From NCBI GenBank assembly GCA_964017065.1, contig OZ024785.1:310001-374000 (forward strand): a DNA stretch of 64,000 nucleotides. The letters are read 5' to 3'. The stretch comes from Haliclona indistincta. Lineage: Eukaryota; Porifera; Demospongiae; Haplosclerida; Chalinidae. The notes below the pieces were generated by a model. That model ran no database searches. It saw only the letters and a list, made by a program, of their open reading frames with translations, and was not told the DNA's origin. Every line of letters starts with the position of its first letter. Position 1 is the first letter of the stretch. The position numbers and the translations under genes are program-made. This document shows, piece after piece, positions 61,969 through 64,000 of this stretch.

Positions 61969-63113
61969 ATTATACATAGTGGTCATTTACCAGACGTAGC
62001 TTCAATGAGATTGTTTGTTGGAACTGCTGTTTTAGTTGCCTCTCTTGTAAAATGGAAGGTGTAAATAATTGAGCTGGCACTCTGTGTAAAGCGCATAGCT
62101 GTTCATCTGGAATGCTTATTATTGATAATAAAACTTGTACCAATTTAAATCATTACATTGTTAGATAAATTCATGAAACATAGAAGGCACATGTACAGTA
62201 CATACACACTATTGTTGATTTCATTTCAAAGTCGATATCTCTCTCCTTCACTTTTTTCTTGGTATTAATCTGATAAAAGGCCTCGTAAATACAAGGCCCT
62301 GGCCGCTCACTCAGAATCGGAAACCACTCAGCACGACGACAAGAGGACTCAGGAGGCGCGGGCAGCATGCAGCAGAGAAAAGAGAACAGGAAACCGTTGG
62401 TGAACTCGCCAGTAGACACAGCAACCACCACCCAGGACGTATAGGAAACAGTGATAAGTTACTCTTCGGCTTCTTGCTGGGCGAGCGACTGGACAGCTTA
62501 GAACGGTGTGGAAACTGGGCAGCATGTCTCATCACTGTCTTGCAGTAGATTTGTCAATATAGAGTCAACTCTCATAATAACGATGCACTGTTTCTACAAT
62601 GAACAATACGACTATGAGCATGGTAATAATTGCCATTATGCACTTCAGATTACATAAAATTAATAGATTAACTTAAATTTCTTGTTTTTGATGATATGGC
62701 ACTAATTGACTGAGCTTGATTGCTCCACACCACGTTTCCATTATAATTCTGCTCAGCAGTGATGGTCAGTGTACATTAATTTTGGATCATTTAATATGAA
62801 AAACTGCCAAAATCAGTATAATTATTTTCTGCTTCCAATAATGCAATTCAAACACCAAATTTCAATTTTCATTATCGAGTTTGTCATAAATAATAATCGA
62901 CGTACTCGTCATGGAATTGAATTATTTAGTAGATTATTATTCAATCACTACACACTAACACAAAACACAACAAAAGCAGTGCTTCTGCCGCATATGGCGA
63001 TGTAGAGTGTACGAGAATGTTTGTATTTACAACCACAAATTTAACAATAATATGGCTTTTCTCTTTGTCAATGAGCCGGTCATGAGAGAGGTAATCAATT
63101 AATACCTCGGTTG

Positions 63114-63216
63114 TCACATAACCGAGTTATTAATGCTGCTAGCTCCTTTCACTCTTGTTTTTGTTTCCCCTGTCTTTCTAGTACTTTCACTGCCTGCTAG
63201 ATCCACTATCGCCAGT
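63114..63216 (-). pseudogene. Kinesin motor exon fragment, unit B copy
   Basis: Same translation as 60246-60348, but three neighbouring codons (Leu-Ala-Gly of VDLAGSE) each differ at the third base: CTA GCA GGC here, CTG GCT GGG in unit A. Surrounding sequence is almost unchanged between units. Confidence 0.75.
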
Positions 63217-63551
63217 CTACAAGCAAACACACTAAGTAATTTATTTACATTGTTAGATAAATTCTTGAAACATAGAAGACACATGTACAGTGCATACACA
63301 CTTATGTTGATTTCATTCCAAAGTCAATATCTCTCTCTTTCACTTTTTCTCTGTATTAATCTGATAAAAGGCCTCGTAAATACAAGGCTCTGAAGCACAA
63401 TACATACAATAATTATCTTTAATCTGAACTGGAACTTTTTCTCGAGGGTTGTAGACTACTGATCTTCTGTTTATGCCAGTTTTTTTGTTGACCACATTAT
63501 CACTAACACAATTATAACTTATTATAACTTTTAAACTTTTGAACAATAATT

Positions 63552-64000
63552 GTTCAGTCAATCATCCATAGTGGCTTTGTTCTTGTGTTCTGTTCGCTAT
63601 TTCTGTTCTTTAATACATGCCTTTGAACTGTGGCTGCTGTCAACATAATGTTGTTCCTCTTTAAGGGGCTTGGATTGTTGTTTCTTTTTAATACATGCCT
63701 TTGAACTGGAATTACTGTGGCTGCTGTCAACATAATGTTGTTCCTCATTAAGGGGCTTGGATTGTTGTTTCTTTTTAATACATGCCTTTGAACTGGAATT
63801 ACTGTGGCTGCTGTCAACATAATGTTGTTCCTCATTAAGGGGCTTGGATTGTAGTCACAATCTATAATATAATTGACTCCTCACTATCCAAAAGTGATGA
63901 CCTTATATTTCATTTGCTACTTTAATGATGGATTTGTACTTGTGCGTTTTAGTTATTCATGCTCATCATGTACATGTATGATTTCATTCAGTGCTAGAAT
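63552..64000. repeat. Tandem array unit C (cut by window end)
   Basis: Starts GTTCAGTCAATCATCCATAG, has three 87-bp repeats without the TTAA insertion, then continues as 58284-58435 of unit A. The array therefore extends beyond the window. Confidence 0.9.

Larger units (their letters stand above)
60684..63551. repeat. Tandem array unit B (2868 bp)
   Basis: Lacks 1.4 kb relative to unit A (GGGCTTGGATT joined directly to AGTGACTGTGAAG at about 60808) and carries an extra 891-bp element plus its 7-bp duplication. Otherwise nearly identical to unit A. Confidence 0.95.

Overview
The window reads as nuclear DNA of an invertebrate animal. The best guess is a demosponge of the Amphimedon or haplosclerid type. 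The reasons are AT-rich sequence, many very short GT-AG introns and micro-exons, an alternative-oxidase exon, BEN, WD40-like and kinase-like exons, and a GCCTCGGTGG hairpin repeat of a style I associate with that genus. The species is an inference; there are no rRNA or tRNA genes to confirm it. No gene is bacterial. Almost everything is mobile-element or duplicated-exon material in several age classes.

Layout: 1-1.2 kb is the end of an 846-bp segment repeated at 42.5 kb, joined to a non-LTR retrotransposon tail. 3.4-4.0 kb is a 17-copy 37-bp minisatellite. 4.2-4.7 kb is a Ty3/gypsy reverse-transcriptase relic. 6-8.7 kb and 10.2-12.8 kb hold fragmentary multi-exon, transposon-like genes on the minus strand, including an OB-fold-like exon and a Ty1/copia RNase H relic. 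13.2-16.5 kb is a BEN-domain gene relic carrying a 467-bp TIR element, with an alternative-oxidase last exon on the other strand.

18,807-25,196 is the main item: a 6.39-kb DNA element with 18-bp perfect terminal inverted repeats and a 5-bp target duplication. It encodes one long minus-strand protein broken by four frameshifts: N-terminal zinc-binding modules, a large central region, an XPG/FEN-like nuclease core, a Tesmin/TSO1-like CXC domain and an acidic tail. Degenerate relatives lie at 34.1-35.3 kb and 36.2-38.8 kb.

25.4-29.4 kb and 45.7-49.7 kb are a 4-kb near-identical duplication containing WD40-like, BEN, alternative-oxidase, kinase and zinc-knuckle exon fragments. 31.8-32.8 kb is an intact-looking tyrosine recombinase of Crypton type. 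32.8-36.9 kb has three foldback hairpins. 35.5 kb is a Pao/BEL-gag-like fragment and 39.7-40.1 kb a retroelement pol C-terminal relic. 42-45 kb has a coiled-coil exon and the best preserved BEN gene, with micro-exons. 50.3-51.8 kb contains exons of unrecognised genes. 52.4-54 kb is another transposon-like gene, followed by about 120 copies of a 4-bp microsatellite. 57.2-64 kb is a tandem array of about 2.9-3.5 kb units carrying a kinesin motor exon fragment; one unit has a TTAA-flanked piggyBac-like insertion and the next an 891-bp TIR insertion, each with its empty site visible in a neighbouring unit.

The genes do not form a pathway. What connects them is nested insertion and duplication: the FEN/CXC element sits inside another transposon-like gene, and the small TIR element sits inside a BEN gene copy.
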